6,023 bases of DNA. It comes from Oscillospiraceae bacterium. GTDB lineage: Bacteria; Bacillota; Clostridia; Oscillospirales; Oscillospiraceae. The notes under the pieces are model-generated. The model was not told where the DNA came from and made no database searches. It was given only the letters and a program-made list of their open reading frames with translations. Position numbers and translations under genes: made by a program. The stretch is from assembly GCA_902783825.1 (NCBI GenBank), contig CACZSJ010000220.1, positions 1 through 6,023 of the forward strand, in the 5' to 3' direction. This document shows positions 6,022 to 6,023 of the stretch, one piece after another; the stretch's first letter is position 1; each line of letters begins with the position of its first letter.

Positions 6022-6023
6022 GA

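Overview
The window looks like a chromosomal housekeeping region of a moderately GC-rich member of the Firmicutes, most likely class Clostridia (for example Oscillospiraceae or a relative). This placement is inferred from the protein styles (a clostridial-type HtpG, a HemW with the CxxxCxxC-D-F signature, a VanW/YoaR-type envelope protein, a MetRS with a four-cysteine zinc knuckle), strong GGAGG-type ribosome binding sites and a Gram-positive-like promoter layout. No database search was possible.

Layout, read in the direction of transcription on the minus strand: a sigma-A-like promoter at about 5783-5756 drives htpG (Hsp90 chaperone, 5698-3782), followed by hemW (radical SAM heme chaperone, 3751-2489), a membrane-anchored VanW-domain protein (2478-724, GTG start) and the first 230 codons of metG (methionyl-tRNA synthetase, 692 to the window edge). 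The gaps are 30, 10 and 31 bp, each gene has its own Shine-Dalgarno sequence, and I see no terminator between them, so they probably form one transcript. On the plus strand, diverging from htpG, lies a complete tRNA-Leu(UAA) with encoded CCA (5882-5967), its own TTGACA-17-TACATT promoter, and a strong inverted repeat just beyond it at the window edge.

The genes share a loose theme of protein synthesis and maturation: folding (HtpG), heme delivery to proteins (HemW), charging of Met-tRNA (MetG) and supply of tRNA-Leu. The VanW-like protein faces the cell envelope and has no evident functional link to the others; nothing here suggests a vancomycin-resistance cluster.

The noncoding interest is concentrated in the 183-bp divergent intergenic region (5699-5881). 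It contains a perfect 9-bp inverted repeat (GAGAGAAAT / ATTTCTCTC) between the two promoters, a further inverted copy of GAGAAATGT inside the htpG promoter spacer, and a 7-bp hairpin in the htpG leader. This could be an uncharacterised operator and leader element. I did not find a clear previously undescribed system, phage, IS element or CRISPR array. Almost all of 1-5698 is coding on the minus strand; the many open frames on the other strand are shadows.
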